Source: Flavobacterium hydrocarbonoxydans
GTDB taxonomy: Bacteria > Bacteroidota > Bacteroidia > Flavobacteriales > Flavobacteriaceae
DNA length: 64,000 nt
Assembly (NCBI RefSeq): GCF_009789235.1
Contig: NZ_WSTB01000006.1
Coordinates: 124,001 to 188,000 of the forward strand
Direction: 5' to 3'
A program made the translations under genes and the position numbers. Shown one piece after another: positions 1 to 8,965 of this stretch. The notes beneath the pieces are model-generated. The model worked only from the letters and a program-made list of their open reading frames with translations. It had not been told where the DNA came from and made no database searches. Position 1 is the first letter of the stretch. Each line of letters opens with the position of its first letter.

Positions 1-895
1 AAATACTCAAAGAAAAAGGGTAGTATCCTTGACCCGAAAATTTGTATTGATTCAAAGAAATCATTATTGGATTCTTTAAATGTTTAAAATTTTCTTCCAT
101 GAACTTTTCTTCAAATTCTCTCGAAACAAAATAATAAGTTCCTTTTTCAACTTCGAAAGTAGCGTTTTTAGTTTCTTTTGAAGATATAATTAATTTATTT
201 AACTCTTCAATATAATTTACTTCATCACTATTCAAATCAACACGTATTGTTTCTCCCTGAATTCCATAAAGGTTGTCAGTTTTATCGGTTTCTAAATACT
301 TAACAATTTTATCGGCATTTTCTTTCTGCCTAGGAATTCTTGAATTTTCTAATTTACTTGATTTAACTTCAATAAGATTAAAACCACCTGGATAAACTAC
401 TGCTAAATCACAATATTTCAGAACACTAGTAATATCATTGAAAACTGCAATCATTCCTTCCTTGTAAATTTTTTTAAAGACTTCTATTTCTTTTTTTAGA
501 CCTATCTTCTCTGAAATAAAACCTGCAGACTCTTTAAAGTTTTGTGGCTTAATATCTAGTTTGCTGATAAAAGTAAAAGCTACTGCATCCCCAATACTAC
601 GATAAACATCTATCACAAATCTTATCTCTTCAAGCTTATTTTCTAAAAATTTAATTTTAGCTTTTATTTTAATAGATTCTTCTTTCGTTAATTTTTGAGA
701 AGGATTTTTTCTAAGAATATTTAAATCTTTTTTTTCAGATTTTTTATCTCGTACTTTATTTTCTAAGGATATGATTTTTTTAATAATATTTAATTGCACA
801 AGCTTCCAAACTTCTGCATTTAAATATGGTTCTTTACTAGCAAATTTTACTTGATCTAAAAGCTTCTTGAGAGTATTTCGATGGTATCTTATCAT
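1..895 (-). CDS. Partial hypothetical protein, possible PD-(D/E)XK-type nuclease
   Basis: An open frame enters from beyond the left edge; the first ATG is at 895 and about 298 codons are visible without a stop. The first 115 or so residues are rich in Lys/Glu and probably helical. Around residues 161-180 there is Asp163, then twelve residues, then IEVKSS (Glu176, Lys178), which has the D...ExK spacing of PD-(D/E)XK nucleases. That makes a nuclease role possible, but no second conserved motif was recognised and the C-terminus lies outside the window. It faces away from the kinase/DUF3010 pair's promoter side and is separated from that pair by 320 bases without a gene. Because the frame stays open upstream of 895, a non-ATG start a little further up cannot be excluded. 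Confidence 0.6.
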   Translation of the reverse strand, partial: MIRYHRNTLKKLLDQVKFASKEPYLNAEVWKLVQLNIIKKIISLENKVRDKKSEKKDLNILRKNPSQKLTKEESIKIKAKIKFLENKLEEIRFVIDVYRSIGDAVAFTFISKLDIKPQNFKESAGFISEKIGLKKEIEVFKKIYKEGMIAVFNDITSVLKYCDLAVVYPGGFNLIEVKSSKLENSRIPRQKENADKIVKYLETDKTDNLYGIQGETIRVDLNSDEVNYIEELNKLIISSKETKNATFEVEKGTYYFVSREFEEKFMEENFKHLKNPIMISLNQYKFSGQGYYPFSLSI

Positions 896-1215
896 AATTA
901 ATTGTATTAATTTATATGAATAAATTTCACTTTCTCCAGTATTAATTGAATAAGAATGTAAATTGATTTTGCATATTGAGCGTAATAGCGAAATGCTTAC
1001 AATACCGATACGTTTAATTTTCTTGTATGCCGACTAACTTTCCATCTTCAAATTCACTATCCAAATCCGAAATGAATTTATAATCTTATTAAAAACCTTC
1101 TTAAGTTCTAGTTTAACATTTCTTCATCTCGATGTTACACGCTACAGAACATGATAAAAAAGATAATACGATTGATTTTTCAAATAAGGTTCAAAGACAT
1201 GCTAAGACAAATTGC
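896..1215. other. Intergenic region without a convincing gene
   Basis: No complete gene is visible here. On the minus strand, 1014-1085 reads as a short C-terminus-like peptide (ISDLDSEFEDGKLVGIQEN then stop) directly after a stop codon, which could be the decayed tail of a lost gene. GATGTTACACGCTACAG near 1131-1147 weakly resembles one arm of the attC-like sites found further right, but no partner arm was found. I give neither a functional call. Confidence 0.4.
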
Positions 1216-2307
1216 TTAATCTTTATGAATTCGACTTATAATTGATTCCAATGTTCCAACATGTTTATTGTCTTTCGTCCAATTTACTTGATTCTTACTT
1301 ACTTGTAAACAATATCCTTTTTTATCTTCGCTTATTCTGTAATATTTTTTATTTTCTTTATTTGCGTAAATTTCCTTATTGTCACCCCACCAATCTTTAT
1401 TTTGCTTTTTCAAATCAAACAATTCTTTAATAAATTCCGAACATGTAAAATATCTTTTATTTAAATCTTTATTAGTAGCTGTTTTAATTACCGTCTTAAT
1501 TTTATTATTTATAAATGCTGGTAAAGAATCATAATCAAGTAATTTATTTTTTACTATTAAGTTATCAATTGCTGAATCTATAAATTGCCATTTTTCAAAT
1601 TCAGATCCTGTGATTTTTAAATATTTTGACTTTTGTCTTTCATCTAACCAATCAAAAGGGGCTTCTGGAAATTTTCCTCCTAAAAGTTGAAAAAGAATTA
1701 TGCCAACTTGATAAATATCCGATTGTCTATTGTAAACATTTTGAAGAACAGATTCGTTTGGTCTATAAATTTGCGTAGATTTTGACGCAACCACTGTGTT
1801 TTCTGTATTTGAAATAAATTTAACTGAACCAAAATCAGCAATATAAGGTGTTTTAGTTTCTTGATCTATTAAGATGTTTTTTGGTTTTAAATCTCTATGA
1901 AGTAAATTATTTGGGTTTCTGTGCAATTCACTCAAACCATTCAATATTCCCTGTGTGATATTTATAGCATCATAGAGACTTACAATATTATTATCTTTAA
2001 AATTTTTCAAATCACCGCCGCTAATTTCAGGTGTTAAAAAATAAGCATATTGCTGATGAATTATTTTTGCATCATAAATTTTTAGGATATTTGGATGCTC
2101 AATACTTTTAAGAATTAATGGTTCATTATGAGTTGAAATATCCTTGTTATAATAATAAAACTTTAGCGCAACTCTATCAGATAATAGCTCTCTTTTTCCA
2201 AAATATAATTCTCCATTTGCACCACTGTCAGAATATCTATCAATTACAATGTCATTTTGTAATGATATAAAATCTTTAATTATTTCATCTACATTTTCGT
2301 CACCCAT
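1216..2307 (-). CDS. Hanks-type serine/threonine protein kinase
   Basis: The 363-residue protein carries an intact eukaryotic-like kinase fold: a glycine-rich loop (SGANGELYFG, residues 28-37), the VALK lysine at 49, the HRDLKPKN catalytic loop at 137-144, DFG at 158-160, and a substrate-loop motif of the YRPNE type. All residues expected for ATP-dependent Ser/Thr phosphorylation are present, so it is probably active. There is no membrane segment or PASTA domain, so it should be cytosolic. The C-terminal 60 residues (KYYRISEDKKGYCLQV onward) form a small extra region I do not recognise. The gene begins 3 bases after the DUF3010-like gene ends, so the two are almost certainly co-transcribed. 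In an island of defence genes a role in phage-triggered signalling is plausible, but this is inference. Confidence 0.88.
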   Translation of the reverse strand: MGDENVDEIIKDFISLQNDIVIDRYSDSGANGELYFGKRELLSDRVALKFYYYNKDISTHNEPLILKSIEHPNILKIYDAKIIHQQYAYFLTPEISGGDLKNFKDNNIVSLYDAINITQGILNGLSELHRNPNNLLHRDLKPKNILIDQETKTPYIADFGSVKFISNTENTVVASKSTQIYRPNESVLQNVYNRQSDIYQVGIILFQLLGGKFPEAPFDWLDERQKSKYLKITGSEFEKWQFIDSAIDNLIVKNKLLDYDSLPAFINNKIKTVIKTATNKDLNKRYFTCSEFIKELFDLKKQNKDWWGDNKEIYANKENKKYYRISEDKKGYCLQVSKNQVNWTKDNKHVGTLESIISRIHKD

Positions 2308-2310
2308 TAT

Positions 2311-2724
2311 TTAAGAATTTAAAATATAATACGCTAATTTTACAGCTTCGGATTGATAACTAAATTGCGGAGTTATGTCCAAAGTGTTCTTCTTATAAAA
2401 AGCAATTAAAGTCTTTGGAGAAATAAATCCGACTGGCTTATTTTTATATGCTTGAATAAAACCTTCCAACTTAAAGGAAATTCCAGAAGATGAAAATTGA
2501 CCTTTTGAACTTCTTGATAGAATTACAATTTTATCAATTTCTAAAGAATTAAAATGAGAATGGATAGTTTCTATAAAATCAATTACTTGAGAGTGATTGT
2601 GGTCGTCATCAAGCACAATAGATTTTACTTTACCAGTACTTTCCGTAATTTGATTATCTGAATCTTTTTCTAAAACGACGAAGATTATTTTATTGGATTT
2701 TATTTCAATTGCACATACTTTCAT
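2311..2724 (-). CDS. DUF3010 family protein, RNase H-like fold
   Basis: The 137-residue protein starts MKVCAIEIKSNK and continues with a short acidic LDDD stretch, IDKIVILSRSSKGQFSSSG and SFKLEGFIQ. This order and spacing match DUF3010 as I recall the family, a small RNase H-like/ribonuclease-like domain of unknown cellular role. Length fits the family. It is the first gene of a two-gene unit with the downstream Ser/Thr kinase (3-base gap), so the kinase may phosphorylate it or be controlled by it; the sequence gives no direct proof. The 174 bases upstream hold GTTAT-type motifs (GATAACG, CATAAC) like those at the ends of the attC-like sites, but no paired arms could be built. Confidence 0.7.
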   Translation of the reverse strand: MKVCAIEIKSNKIIFVVLEKDSDNQITESTGKVKSIVLDDDHNHSQVIDFIETIHSHFNSLEIDKIVILSRSSKGQFSSSGISFKLEGFIQAYKNKPVGFISPKTLIAFYKKNTLDITPQFSYQSEAVKLAYYILNS

Positions 2725-2898
2725 AAATTTATGTATTTGGTTAAATTACTTCCTTTTTCTGCGGGGCAATTTCTGATAACGTTTTCACACTTGTAAGGGT
2801 TGAGAAGTTGATTAGTATAGTTGCGCCAATGAAATCTTGTTGCGAAACTTTAATTCGACTAAGTCCCATAACATACGAACGCTCTTGGGCACTAATAA

Positions 2899-3465
2899 TT
2901 ATTTTCGGTTTATTTTTCCAAATTGTTTTGCATAACCACTATTTTCGCCAATTTCAATTTTCTCTCTATCAATTTTCATAAAAAAATTCCCACCTCTTTT
3001 ATCTTCAAATACTTCAGTGTAAGCCATTAAAACTTCTTCGACATAAGTTGTAATTTTTTCTCCAGTCCATTTAAGACCAAAATGATTTGATAAATTTTCT
3101 AATATTTGCTTAGCTCTATCTTCATTATTTAGCGAAGTTTCAAAGTCTTTTAATATGTCGATTATTTCAAGAATAAATTCTCTTCTCTTTCCAGTATTTT
3201 CAAAAGCTTTTTTAATTTCTCTTTCTAATTGTTTTGGAATTTGTTTAAGATTATCTTTTTTTTGATTTTCAATTTTTATGGGCCTACTAGAATTTATTGG
3301 AACTCTAATCCTTATTTTCTGCCTTTTCCCATCTACAGGAAAATTAGTTGTTTTGTCAATATGGACATCATTTGATTCACTGTCCCAATTTTTAATTTCG
3401 CGACTTCCTCTTTTATGATCATCAATAATTATTGTTTGATTTTCAATTAGTCCTTTTAGGCTCAT
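2899..3465 (-). CDS. Hypothetical protein
   Basis: I do not recognise this 188-residue protein. It has a polar N-terminal third with many charged residues, a basic middle (KIRIRVPINSSRPIKIENQKK) and a helical C-terminal half (residues 80-150). No membrane segment, signal peptide, Walker or metal-binding motif is visible. It is codirectional with the DUF3010/kinase pair downstream but 174 bases separate them, so it may be a separate transcription unit. Composition is as A/T-rich as its neighbours. It could be a third, sensor-like component of the kinase unit; this is only a positional suggestion. Confidence 0.6.
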   Translation of the reverse strand: MSLKGLIENQTIIIDDHKRGSREIKNWDSESNDVHIDKTTNFPVDGKRQKIRIRVPINSSRPIKIENQKKDNLKQIPKQLEREIKKAFENTGKRREFILEIIDILKDFETSLNNEDRAKQILENLSNHFGLKWTGEKITTYVEEVLMAYTEVFEDKRGGNFFMKIDREKIEIGENSGYAKQFGKINRK

Positions 3466-4184
3466 ATTTTCTGTATTATTATCACAAACTTATAAAACAC
3501 CTGCTATATTTTAGCGGATGTTTATCTCTTGATAGATCAATTTGCGCTATATAATTATAAGGTCTTACAATACTACACAAAAAAAATAGACAGAGATTAC
3601 GGTTTTCCATAAATTCAACATAAAAAATTAAGCTAAGTAGTTTATTTAAAAAACGTATTTAGATAAACTATAAGGTCAATGGTTTTGTATTACACCTTTT
3701 ATCACCCTAAAACTATTTTAATTATTATCAACAACAAAAAAAATGAGCAAAATTGTTGGACACAGGCAATTGATGTGCGCATAATGTCAGATCTCGTTTC
3801 TTAATCTGCCACCCTTCGGGACTTATAGCACATCTTATGCCTGTTAGTCCAATATCTATTTGCTTTCTTTTTTTCTTTTTTTCTTTTGAAATGATTTAAG
3901 TTAATCTTGATAGGTAAAATATACTTATGATACGTGAAAACATTTTTTCTTCATTAGATTTGTTTTCACTTATTACAAAACCTTAAAATAAACTCCCAAA
4001 CAACAACAATCAACAGCTATCATGTTCAAAATATAGCCATGATGTGACAATACTATTTGCATTCACTAAATTTGAAGTTGCAAAAAAAGATCCTCAATTT
4101 ATTCCAGATTATTTATATAAAGCTGACTTTTTTAAAAGTTCAAGAATATTTAAAAATTTCAAAGACTGCCACGTTCCTGCAGTC
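3466..4184. other. Long non-coding region upstream of the mobilisation genes
   Basis: About 720 bases without a believable gene; the open frame around 4044-4259 runs through the hairpin region and has no family resemblance. The first half is A/T-rich and featureless. The right half holds the conserved block at 3778-3830 described separately, and a T-rich stretch at 3870-3895. Together with the inverted repeat at 4185-4223 it looks like the transfer-origin side of a mobilisation module. Confidence 0.5.
3778..3830 (+). other. Conserved non-coding block A with a CCCTTCGGG hairpin
   Basis: This block shares with 48937-48985 the order GCATAATGTC, TCGTT(T/C)CT(T/C)A and GCCACCCTTCGGGACTTAT, the last 19 bases being identical. 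CCC-TTC-GGG forms a tight hairpin. Both copies sit in non-coding DNA near mobilisation genes of the two islands. A role as transfer-origin sequence, regulatory RNA or recombination site fits the position; the sequence alone does not decide. Confidence 0.55.
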
Positions 4185-4250
4185 GGCAAGATGAACGGTT
4201 GTTTAACAACCGCCTATCTTGCCACCCATTACCTCGGAACTCGGTGGTGG
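4185..4250. other. Candidate oriT: nested inverted repeat before mobC/relaxase
   Basis: An outer 8-bp perfect stem, GGCAAGAT (4185-4192) with ATCTTGCC (4216-4223), encloses an inner 8-bp perfect stem, CGGTTGTT (4196-4203) with AACAACCG (4205-4212). A second weaker pairing, CCACC with GGTGG, spans 4222-4250. It lies 43 bases before a MobC-like gene and a relaxase gene, where transfer origins of Bacteroidota mobilisable elements are usually found. No T-tract follows, which argues against a simple terminator. The nick site cannot be read from the sequence. Confidence 0.5.
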
Positions 4251-4292
4251 AGACACTAAAAGAAAAGAGTTTGAAAACAATGAAAATGAAAG

Positions 4293-4688
4293 ATGATGAA
4301 AAGAGAAAATTCAAACAGAACACGAATCGTAGGACTGCGATTAACTCCTTTGGAGTATGCCGAACTGGAAAAAAGATTTAGAGCAAGTACCTGCCGAAAA
4401 TTAAGCGACCACATAAGAAGGCACTTATTTAACAAACCAATTGTAACCACATACAGAAATGCTTCTTTTGATGATTATATAGAAGAAACAATGGCTCTCA
4501 ACAGTGAGCTTAATTCAATAGGAAATAACATCAACCAGATTGCTAAAAAGATGAATTCTTTTAAGACTATATCCGAATTTAAAACACAGGTATTCTGGTT
4601 TGAAGTAGATAAAAAGAAGTTATTCGAAAAAATAGAGGAAATTAAAATACACTCTCAAAAATTCTCAGAGCAATGGTTGCAGTTATAA
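4293..4688 (+). CDS. MobC-like relaxosome accessory protein
   Basis: The 131-residue basic protein begins with a ribbon-helix-helix-like DNA-binding region (TRIVGLRLTPLEYAELEKRF, residues 10-29) and has the signature SIGNNINQIAKKMN (about residues 74-87) seen in MobC/BmgB accessory proteins. These bind oriT and help the relaxase open the strand. Its last 16 bases overlap the start of the relaxase gene, indicating translational coupling. The oriT-like hairpin lies directly upstream. An alternative in-frame start a few codons away is possible; ATG 4293 gives the best N-terminus. Confidence 0.82.
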   Translation: MMKRENSNRTRIVGLRLTPLEYAELEKRFRASTCRKLSDHIRRHLFNKPIVTTYRNASFDDYIEETMALNSELNSIGNNINQIAKKMNSFKTISEFKTQVFWFEVDKKKLFEKIEEIKIHSQKFSEQWLQL

Positions 4689-5914
4689 GAACCAGTAATT
4701 CAGTACAGCGAATTTTAAACTACAATGAGATAAAAGTAAAAGATGGCAAGGCAGAATGCATAAGTGCTATTAATTTTCCTCTCGAATTCGACAGGCTAAA
4801 TTTTACTTTAAAACTCAACCGTTTTACAAAACAGGCGTCGCTTAACGAAAACGTTAAGCGAAACGCTGTGCATATATCATTGAATTTTGATCCTTCGGAA
4901 AACCATTCTAAAGAAAAACTTAATGAAATTGCAAAAGTTTACATGGAAAAAATCGGATTTGGAAAACAGCCTTACCTTGTTTATCAGCATTATGACGCTG
5001 GACATCCCCATTTGCATGTGATTACAAATAATATTCAAAGAGACGGAAAAAGGATTGATCTCCATCTACTTGGAATTAGAAAATCAGAACCTGCCAGAAA
5101 AGAAATAGAAGAAACATTTGGACTTGTAAAAGCGGAAGGAAGAAAAACAAAAGAACTATTTTCTTTACAGCCAATTGCAAACCGCAAAATAGAATATGGA
5201 AAAGTAGAGTCCAAAAAGGCTATTAATGGAGTTTTAAACAAAGTTTTATTTGAATATAAATATTCAAGCCTTCCAGAACTCAATGCGATATTAAACCGAT
5301 ATAATGTTCACGCAGATAGGGGAACTGAAGAATCCAGAGTTTTTAAAAACAATGGAATACTTTATAAAATACTCGATGAAAATTCGAAATCTGTGGGAGT
5401 ACCAATTAAGGCGAGTGACTTTTACAGTAAGCCGACTTTAAAATTTTTAGAAGAAAGATTTAAAGTAAATGATGTAAAAAAAGAATCACATAAAAGTCAT
5501 ATAAAGAATGCTGTACGAATGGCTTTTTATAGTGGAAAAATAAAATCTCTTGAAAAATTAGCAGAAGAACTTAAAAGTGAAGGTATTCATACAGTCTTAA
5601 GAATGAGCAAAGATGGACAGCTTTATGGTATTACTTATGTTGATCATAAAACACTTTGTGTTTTTAATGGAAGCAGTCTAGGAAAAGAGTTCAGTGCGAA
5701 AGGAGTTTTGGAAAGCTGTGCTCAAAATATCCTTCAGCTGGAGAGAATGAATAATTCAATTTCTCATATTTCTGGAAACTTTCCAAATATTGAAGATAAA
5801 GAGTATATAAAAGAAAATCTGGCTGATATACTTCTTCGTGGTGAAAAAATAAATGATTACGTGTCAAAACAGTTTAAAAAGAAAAAGAGAAGAAGAGTAC
5901 AAAAAGGAATTTAA
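4673..5914 (+). CDS. MobB-like relaxase / mobilisation nuclease
   Basis: This 413-residue protein has the relaxase histidine triad HYDAGHPHLHVITN (about residues 106-119), which binds the metal that supports strand nicking at oriT, and the conserved DRLNF/HISLNF region before it. The likely catalytic tyrosine is near the N-terminus (NYNEIKV). The relaxase nicks one strand, stays covalently bound to the 5' end and leads transfer through a helper conjugation pore. The C-terminal half is lysine-rich and variable, as usual. No VirB/Tra pore genes are visible, so the element is mobilisable rather than self-transmissible as far as the window shows. Confidence 0.9.
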   Translation: MVAVIRTSNSVQRILNYNEIKVKDGKAECISAINFPLEFDRLNFTLKLNRFTKQASLNENVKRNAVHISLNFDPSENHSKEKLNEIAKVYMEKIGFGKQPYLVYQHYDAGHPHLHVITNNIQRDGKRIDLHLLGIRKSEPARKEIEETFGLVKAEGRKTKELFSLQPIANRKIEYGKVESKKAINGVLNKVLFEYKYSSLPELNAILNRYNVHADRGTEESRVFKNNGILYKILDENSKSVGVPIKASDFYSKPTLKFLEERFKVNDVKKESHKSHIKNAVRMAFYSGKIKSLEKLAEELKSEGIHTVLRMSKDGQLYGITYVDHKTLCVFNGSSLGKEFSAKGVLESCAQNILQLERMNNSISHISGNFPNIEDKEYIKENLADILLRGEKINDYVSKQFKKKKRRRVQKGI

Positions 5915-6151
5915 AATAGTAAAGTCACTCTTATCTTATTTTTTTTTATTATCAATCAAAATGCTTAACCGTTTTTCTTTTTCTTACTTTATGGAAAACC
6001 GTAAACAAGTAATATTTAGTAATTCTATATTTGAACTTAACTATATTTAATAAGTGTAAACCATTCATCATTTAAGAACCTTCTTTTATAAAATAAAGCT
6101 ATTTTTACAAATTAATATTAATAAACACACATAAGATTACCTTAAATTATA

Positions 6152-7720
6152 ATGGCAAAACAAGTAAAAGCTAAGAAAGAAAAATCGATCGAAGAAACTC
6201 TTTGGGAATCAGCAAATAAGCTAAGAGGAACTGTAGAATCTTCGGAATATAAACATGTTGTATTAGGTTTAATATTCTTAAAATTTGCAAGTGATAAATT
6301 TGTAGAACGCAGAAATGAATTAATCAAAGAAGGTCAAGAGAAATATCTTGAAATGAAAGAATTCTACAATATGTCGAATATTTTCTTTTTGCCTGAGGAT
6401 TCCCGTTGGTCTTTTATTATTGAAAATTCCAAACAAAATGATATTGCGTTAAAAATAGATACCGCACTACATACGATCGAAAAAAATAATCCTTCGCTGA
6501 AAGGAGCATTACCAGATAATTATTTCTCACGTCTGAATATGGACGTGAGTAAATTGGCTGCCTTATTAGATACAATCAATAATATTGATACATTAAAAGA
6601 CAAACAACAAGACATTGTTGGTCGTGTTTATGAATATTTTTTGAGCAAATTTGCCTTAGCCGAAGGAAAAGGAAAAGGAGAATTCTATACGCCAAAAAGT
6701 ATTGTTAATTTGATTGCAGAAATGATCGAACCTTACAAAGGTATCATTTATGACCCTGCTTGTGGTTCTGGAGGTATGTTTGTACAATCTATTAAGTTTA
6801 TAGAAAACCACCACGGAAACAAAAAAGAGATTTCTATTTATGGACAGGAATACACGGCAACCACTTATAAACTTGCCAAAATGAATCTTGCTATTAGGGG
6901 TATATCTGCTAATTTGGGCGATGTGCCTGCGGATACTTTTGGGCGTGACCAACACCCTGATTTAAAAGCTGATTTTATAATGGCCAACCCGCCATTTAAT
7001 CAAAAAGACTGGCGAGCAAGTGATGAATTAAAGGATGATCCTCGTTGGATTGGCTATGACGTACCTCCTATTAGCAATGCTAACTATGCATGGATTTTGA
7101 ATATGGTGAGCAAACTATCTGAAAATGGTGTGGCAGGTTTTATCTTAGCGAATGGAGCCTTGTCTGGTGGTGGTGAAGAATATAAGATTAGACGCAAACT
7201 AATAGAAAATGATTTAGTAGAAAGTATAGTTATTTTGCCACAAAATATGTTCTACACTACAGGCATAAGTGTTACCCTTTGGATTTTAAACAAAAATAAA
7301 AAGGCAAGAACGGTTCAAATGCCAGATGAGGCAAGAAACTACCGTGATCGTAAAAATGAAATTTTGTTTATGGATTTACGACAACAGGGGATTCCTTTTG
7401 AGAAAAAATTTATTCAGTTTTCTAGTTCAGATATTGAAAATATTAGTAAAACTTACCATACTTGGCAAACAAACTTAGAAATATATCAGGACGTTCCAGA
7501 ATTTTGTTACAATGCAAAAATTGATGATGTTATAGCTAAAGATTTTTCTCTAGTTCCTAGCAAATATATCACTTTTGTAAACCGCGATGAAAATATTGAC
7601 TTCGATGAGAAAATGACAACTTTACAAAGTGAATTTTTAGATTTATTGAAAGCGGAAACTCAATCTAAAAATGACTTATTAACCGTATTTAAAGAATTAG
7701 GTTATGCTATTGAATTATAA
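6152..7720 (+). CDS. hsdM: Type I restriction-modification DNA methyltransferase subunit
   Basis: The 522-residue protein has the N6-adenine methyltransferase motifs in the HsdM order: helical HsdM N-domain (residues 8-150), SAM-binding motif I DPACGSGGMF (about 199-208) and the catalytic NPPF motif (about 277-280). It methylates adenines in the sequence chosen by HsdS. hsdS starts 17 bases before its end in another frame. hsdR is not adjacent: six other genes separate it, although all are on the same strand. Upstream 5915-6151 is A/T-rich with no gene and should hold the promoter. Confidence 0.97.
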   Translation: MAKQVKAKKEKSIEETLWESANKLRGTVESSEYKHVVLGLIFLKFASDKFVERRNELIKEGQEKYLEMKEFYNMSNIFFLPEDSRWSFIIENSKQNDIALKIDTALHTIEKNNPSLKGALPDNYFSRLNMDVSKLAALLDTINNIDTLKDKQQDIVGRVYEYFLSKFALAEGKGKGEFYTPKSIVNLIAEMIEPYKGIIYDPACGSGGMFVQSIKFIENHHGNKKEISIYGQEYTATTYKLAKMNLAIRGISANLGDVPADTFGRDQHPDLKADFIMANPPFNQKDWRASDELKDDPRWIGYDVPPISNANYAWILNMVSKLSENGVAGFILANGALSGGGEEYKIRRKLIENDLVESIVILPQNMFYTTGISVTLWILNKNKKARTVQMPDEARNYRDRKNEILFMDLRQQGIPFEKKFIQFSSSDIENISKTYHTWQTNLEIYQDVPEFCYNAKIDDVIAKDFSLVPSKYITFVNRDENIDFDEKMTTLQSEFLDLLKAETQSKNDLLTVFKELGYAIEL

Positions 7721-8963
7721 AAGATTAGGTGACTTTATAAAAGAAGTAAATATTAGAAATAATGATTTAAAAGTAAAGAGGTTAATTGGCGTAAGCATAG
7801 AAAAGAAATTTATAAATTCTGTTGCAAATGTAGTAGGAACAGATATGTCCATTTATAAAATCATAAATAAAAATCAACTTGCTTGTAAGTTAATGAGTGT
7901 TGGTAGAGATGAGAAATTACCAGTTGATTTGTATACAAATGAAGAACCATCCATGATTTCATCAGCATATTATGTTTTTGAATCAATTAGTGATGAAATT
8001 TTATTATCTGAATATTTAAAAATGTGGTTATTTCGTTCAGAAACTGACCGATATGTTGGCTATGTAAGTGGTGGTGATGTTCGTGGCGGTATTTCTTGGG
8101 ACACTTTTTGCGATATGCCAATTGTAATTCCTCATATTGAAAAACAAGCCGAAATTGTTAGAGAATATCATGTTATTCAAAATCGAATGGCGTTAAATAA
8201 TCAATTGATCACCAAACTTGAAGAAACTGCTCAAGCAATTTACAAGCAATGGTTTGTAGATTTTGAATTTCCCGATGAAAATGGTAAACCTTATAAAAGC
8301 AATGGTAATAGGATGATTTGGTGCGAGGAATTAGAAAAAGAGATTCCTGAGGGTTGGAAAGCCGGCTTTTTAAATCACATTTCCAAAATTGAAGATGGAG
8401 ACAGAGGAAGTAATTATCCTAGTAAAGATGACATGTTTGAAAAAGAATTTTGTCTTTTTCTAGGTGCTAATAATGTAAGCCGATCAGGTTTTAAATTTGA
8501 GGAAAATATTTTTATTACAAAAGAAAGGGATGAATTATTAAGAAAAGGCAAGCTTAAAAGACATGACATCGTTTTTACAACTAGAGGTAGCTCTATTGGT
8601 AAAATGGGATATTATAGTAATTACGTACCTTTTGACCACATCCGAATTAATTCTGGAATGGTCATTTTCCGATGCACAAGCAAAAATCATGCATTATATT
8701 TATTTACAGTTTTAAAAACTTCAGATTTTCAAAAGGAAATAAAAGGCTTTTTTTCTGGTTCAGCACAACCACAACTACCTATAAAAGACATTATTAAAAT
8801 TCCTATTTTGATTCCTAAAGAAGGATTGATAATACAATTCTCTCAATTAGTAGAGATTATTCAAGACAATATAGACATATACACATCCCAAAATAAATAT
8901 TTAATTCATTTAGAAAAATTGATTTTTTCGAAAATGACGAAAGTTGAAATTGAAAAAGTTTGA
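7704..8963 (+). CDS. hsdS: Type I restriction-modification specificity subunit
   Basis: The 419-residue protein shows the usual HsdS layout: a first target-recognition domain, a central conserved helix (ITKLEETAQAIYKQWFVDFE, residues 172-191), a second target-recognition domain starting near EIPEGWKAGFL, and a C-terminal helix. It binds two half-sites and positions HsdM and HsdR. The target cannot be predicted from sequence. It overlaps hsdM by 17 bases and is followed directly by a small membrane protein gene. Confidence 0.95.
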   Translation: MLLNYKRLGDFIKEVNIRNNDLKVKRLIGVSIEKKFINSVANVVGTDMSIYKIINKNQLACKLMSVGRDEKLPVDLYTNEEPSMISSAYYVFESISDEILLSEYLKMWLFRSETDRYVGYVSGGDVRGGISWDTFCDMPIVIPHIEKQAEIVREYHVIQNRMALNNQLITKLEETAQAIYKQWFVDFEFPDENGKPYKSNGNRMIWCEELEKEIPEGWKAGFLNHISKIEDGDRGSNYPSKDDMFEKEFCLFLGANNVSRSGFKFEENIFITKERDELLRKGKLKRHDIVFTTRGSSIGKMGYYSNYVPFDHIRINSGMVIFRCTSKNHALYLFTVLKTSDFQKEIKGFFSGSAQPQLPIKDIIKIPILIPKEGLIIQFSQLVEIIQDNIDIYTSQNKYLIHLEKLIFSKMTKVEIEKV

Positions 8964-8965
8964 TT

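Noticed and set aside
2745..2890. Fourth attC-like site between the 188- and 137-residue genes
   Set aside because: GATAACG and CATAAC motifs are present but their flanks are not complementary, so no arms can be built.
4044..4259. Open frame upstream of mobC
   Set aside because: Runs through the nested inverted repeat and has no recognisable similarity; the region fits an oriT better.
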